IMG/VR virus record: IMGVR_UViG_3300037485_000646
Span: 1-21,736 of that record
Source of the DNA: a virus
Direction: 5' to 3' (one strand)
DNA length: 21,736 nt
Shown here: one piece after another, positions 18,912 to 21,736 of the stretch
How the letters are laid out: every line of letters begins with the position of its first letter
How positions within the stretch are numbered: the stretch's first letter is position 1
Made by a program: the position numbers and the translations under genes
Notes under the pieces: generated by a model
What the model was told of the DNA's origin: nothing
Database searches by the model: none
What the model saw: only the letters and a program-made list of their open reading frames with translations

Positions 18912-21736
18912 TTAGTTAACGAAGAAAGCATCGTCAAAATTAGCAATCTTAGAAAGCGTGGTGCCGCCAGTCTCATCGCATGGGTGTTCAATAGCGCTAA
19001 TAGTAATTTCACCTTCTTCCTCCATTGACACTTCCGTTGTGCGGAATACTCGCTTGGTAGTTAATTGCGTGCCAAGGACAAAAAGCCACCCTTCGTAATT
19101 TATCAATGCAGGCGACTGGTTATTGCTGATAGCAACAGATGAAAGCCTGGTGGGATTATTCTGTCCATCGTAGAGCAATATTGTAAAAGAGCCGTTTATA
19201 GCGTCTTCAGCTAATGGAAGATTAAGCTGTCCATTCTCTTCTACCACGCCACTCCGCACGTCGTCCCATTGATTCTGATCAAGCTGCACATAAATATAGG
19301 AACCAGGCGCTACGGGGCTTTCAGTGGGAAAGGTCTTAAATTCAATGGCGCGACGAGAAAAGTGCCTTTGTTGGCACAATAATTTGCCATATTTGATAGC
19401 CTGATCTCTGCTGCTTACAAACGCGGATAAATCAAAGGTTTGGCGAATACTGTCTGCCTCCACTGCATCTTGACGCTGCACTTGAACGCTTGTATTTTGA
19501 GGAAATGAATTGTCGTTTGCTGTATCCCGATAGACGATGGTAGCAATCAAGTCTTGAGTGCTATCGCCGTAATCAATAAATTCTTCCTTGTAACTGTCTT
19601 CCAAGATATTGCCTTGATTAAACAATGCTTGGATTTGCACTTGGCGTGAAATCTTGTAAAGAGTGTCATATGGCACAGCAGGGACGAGGGTTTCCTTTCC
19701 GCCAATGCGAGCAAATTCAAGCAAGCTAAACGGGGCCGTTTGTGCCCAGAATTCTCGCCACGATCCTTGGTCGGCAATCACTGCATCCATGAAGAGGCCA
19801 TTCGCCTGACAAAATCTTTGAGAAATACTTAACTGCCTAGTGTCTATGCCATTGATATTGGCATATGCCTTAATGCCATTATCCTCGTCAAGAACAGTAT
19901 CAAGAAAGATCTCTGGTGCATAGCTAGTGGACTTAGAAGGGGAAGGCTCATAATTACCATTTACATCCAGAAACTTTCTTACTTTCTTGCCCTTGCTCAC
20001 CCATGCACTAAGGGAACGCAGGTCTTTGATTCCTTGCCCGCTGTAGATATTAAGGGCCAGCATTGACATGCCTGCATAAATATCATCAGTTAACGCTTGG
20101 TTTTGCTGCTCAGTAACTGCCACCAGGGAAATCTCGGGGCCACTTTCAAAGGAAAATGAAATCTGAGTGTCACTGCGCAAGGAGAAGAGCCCCCATTCGT
20201 CAACAAACTTAGGAGTGCGGTTTGATGGCGGTCGAAGATTAATTGTTTTTGCAGTAGCACGTCCTTTGTAGACGATAGAAAACCCCTTGTCAAAAGACAA
20301 CTGCCTACCACGCAGACTTCCGCCATATCCAGCAGTGCGCAAATAAACCATCTCCATATTCACGCCAGCGTTATAAGTGCGCAATTCCGCAGCTAAATCA
20401 ACGATTGGATCAAGCTTAAATTGCCACTTCTCCTTTGATGGCGCAATAAATCGTAGATTTACATATCGATCAATCTCTTGACCACTCCGAATGCCAAACA
20501 CATAAGGAACAAGCTTATAGGAGGTTTCTTCTGGCTTTTTGTACCAAAGCCAGAACATAGAGGTGCGATTGCGCGTACCGTTATCGCTATCCTTGTGCCC
20601 CTGCTGGTCCACTTCGGCATATTTATTCATCCTCCCTTGGATGCGCTGGAACACTCTTGCTTTAAAAGAAAAATTCACCACTTCACATTTTGTCACTGCC
20701 TCGTATCGTATATCATCAATCTTGGCAATGCATTTGGTATTGAAATGGTCATTCCATGCATCTTCATTTTGTAGCTGCTTGGTAATGGTATTAAGGTTTG
20801 CAGTTGCTTCTGAATAGCGCCTTGTCCAATCATCCTGTGCAGATTTTTCTGCAGTGGAATCGCGATCTACATTACTAGCCGCTTGGGCTCGGTCTTTTTC
20901 AAGCTTCCTTTTGGTTTCTTTTAATTTGCGACGTTCTTCTCTTAAATTTGTATTTTTACTCCCATCGTAAAGCCCTTGCTCAATGGCGCGAGTAGAAAGC
21001 CTTGCAAACTGATCGCGAAGCTCCACTCTTTTTTCTTTTTTCTTGGCAATTTTTGCTTTCTTGTCTTTCTTCGCATCTTGAAGTTTTTTCTTCTGTGCGT
21101 TAGTTCTATCTATGGGCCTAAGCTCAAGGATGTCATTGATTTCACCTTCTAGATTTTCAATGTCGTCATTCAGGCCTTTAATCTCGCCCTCTAGGGTATC
21201 AATGTTGTCTCTAATGCCCTTAAAAGTACCCTCATTCGCAACAACATCTAGCAGTTCTCTGCCTGACAAGTCACCTTTAAGAATGGCAGTGGCGCTCTCG
21301 ATGGCGTTGTCTGTGTCAAGCAATCTTTGATCAAACTCTGCTATTTTGGTTGAACCAGGTCCCGTATAGCGATTGGCAAATGCAGCACTTTTTTCAATAT
21401 TTAACGCATTGATAGCGTCTTCTGCTTCTCGTTTTTGGCGGCGTAAATCTTCTTCGTTTTCTTGATAACGCATTGTCGCATAGTCTTCTTCGCACAACAC
21501 GCCACTTTCAACACATTCAAAAACAAACTTACCTTCAATGTCGCTGCCACCATCAATATCATCAGAGACTAGCTTGAGCTTTGCTGCTCCCATCTTGTAA
21601 GTGGCCGCAGAATCAAACGTATTGATATAGGTACTACGCAAGTCAACTGCAGCCCTTTGTACGTCTTCTGTTGGCTTCTTGTCATCTTCCTCAAAAACAA
21701 TCGTGAGCTTTGTTCCAATAGGAAGACTAGGGCGGA
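18912..21736 (-). CDS. Tail tip / host-specificity protein, partial, with coiled-coil insertion
   Basis: The frame is open to the right edge: codons before the first possible start (TTG 21641) continue with PIGTKLTIVFEEDDKKPTED, so the N-terminus lies outside the window. Numbering from 21641, residues 58-292 (about 20766-21470) are an unbroken charged coiled coil with a Lys-rich patch (QKKKLQDAKKDKKAKIAKKK). The remaining 600 residues are beta-rich with blocks such as YVFGIRSGQEIDRYV, LSFDKGFSIVYKGRATAKT, GLFMDAVIADQGSWREFW and QQRHFSRRAIEF. That pattern fits central tail-hub/J-type proteins, which close the tail and contact the receptor. The coiled coil could stretch or gate the tail tip. 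Confidence 0.78.
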   Translation of the reverse strand, partial: RPSLPIGTKLTIVFEEDDKKPTEDVQRAAVDLRSTYINTFDSAATYKMGAAKLKLVSDDIDGGSDIEGKFVFECVESGVLCEEDYATMRYQENEEDLRRQKREAEDAINALNIEKSAAFANRYTGPGSTKIAEFDQRLLDTDNAIESATAILKGDLSGRELLDVVANEGTFKGIRDNIDTLEGEIKGLNDDIENLEGEINDILELRPIDRTNAQKKKLQDAKKDKKAKIAKKKEKRVELRDQFARLSTRAIEQGLYDGSKNTNLREERRKLKETKRKLEKDRAQAASNVDRDSTAEKSAQDDWTRRYSEATANLNTITKQLQNEDAWNDHFNTKCIAKIDDIRYEAVTKCEVVNFSFKARVFQRIQGRMNKYAEVDQQGHKDSDNGTRNRTSMFWLWYKKPEETSYKLVPYVFGIRSGQEIDRYVNLRFIAPSKEKWQFKLDPIVDLAAELRTYNAGVNMEMVYLRTAGYGGSLRGRQLSFDKGFSIVYKGRATAKTINLRPPSNRTPKFVDEWGLFSLRSDTQISFSFESGPEISLVAVTEQQNQALTDDIYAGMSMLALNIYSGQGIKDLRSLSAWVSKGKKVRKFLDVNGNYEPSPSKSTSYAPEIFLDTVLDEDNGIKAYANINGIDTRQLSISQRFCQANGLFMDAVIADQGSWREFWAQTAPFSLLEFARIGGKETLVPAVPYDTLYKISRQVQIQALFNQGNILEDSYKEEFIDYGDSTQDLIATIVYRDTANDNSFPQNTSVQVQRQDAVEADSIRQTFDLSAFVSSRDQAIKYGKLLCQQRHFSRRAIEFKTFPTESPVAPGSYIYVQLDQNQWDDVRSGVVEENGQLNLPLAEDAINGSFTILLYDGQNNPTRLSSVAISNNQSPALINYEGWLFVLGTQLTTKRVFRTTEVSMEEEGEITISAIEHPCDETGGTTLSKIANFDDAFFVN

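Noticed and set aside
1-21736. tRNA genes, integrase, attachment sites or lysogeny repressor
   Set aside because: No clover-leaf candidates or recognisable integrase or repressor proteins were seen; the window does not cover the whole genome, so lysogeny cannot be excluded.

Overview
The window looks like part of a tailed double-stranded DNA phage genome, most likely a siphovirus-type phage of a cyanobacterium (Synechococcus-like). The evidence is a long minus-strand block of tail and fibre genes, a bifunctional peptidoglycan-degrading enzyme next to small membrane proteins, a flavin-dependent thymidylate synthase (ThyX) and a DUF3310 protein. Several small proteins also resemble families I associate with cyanophages. 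The host assignment is inference. I see no rRNA, tRNA, CRISPR array, integrase or attachment site.

Layout. Positions 1-2400 (mostly plus strand) hold a metabolism and replication-associated cassette: the tail of an upstream gene, a PD-(D/E)XK-type nuclease, a hypothetical protein, thyX, another hypothetical protein and a DUF3310 gene that ends at a strong terminator. One small minus-strand gene (377-754) is embedded there. Positions 2397-2951 (minus) hold a free-standing HNH endonuclease whose 3' end runs back through that terminator. Positions 2964-4725 (plus) form a lysis cassette: two small membrane proteins, then a glucosaminidase plus L,D-transpeptidase-fold endolysin, then an unknown protein.

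From 4691 to the right edge almost everything is on the minus strand, so transcription runs right to left. In that order: a tail-tip protein with a large coiled-coil insertion (cut by the window edge), two related tail-tube-like proteins, a 1546-residue repeat fibre, and a 765-residue fibre ending in an S74 self-cleaving chaperone. Next come four small proteins ending at a terminator, then a conserved small protein with a 45-residue basic protein ending at a second terminator. Last is a group of five structural genes (7529-8752 down to 4935) that are tightly packed and partly translationally coupled, and a small unknown gene.

Points of most interest: (i) a 13-base element, TACAATNAAAGAA, at nearly the same distance upstream of three late genes, with a degenerate fourth copy; (ii) a nested inverted repeat that could hide the ribosome-binding site of the S74 fibre gene; (iii) a 16-unit, 20-residue repeat in the long fibre with a strict A-then-B order of unit types; (iv) a shared C-terminal D-G-G-T-F-like ending on three fibre proteins, which at two gene junctions encodes the next gene's ribosome-binding site; (v) the unusual GH73 plus YkuD domain pairing in the endolysin; and (vi) several genes of 37-53 residues missed by a length cutoff.
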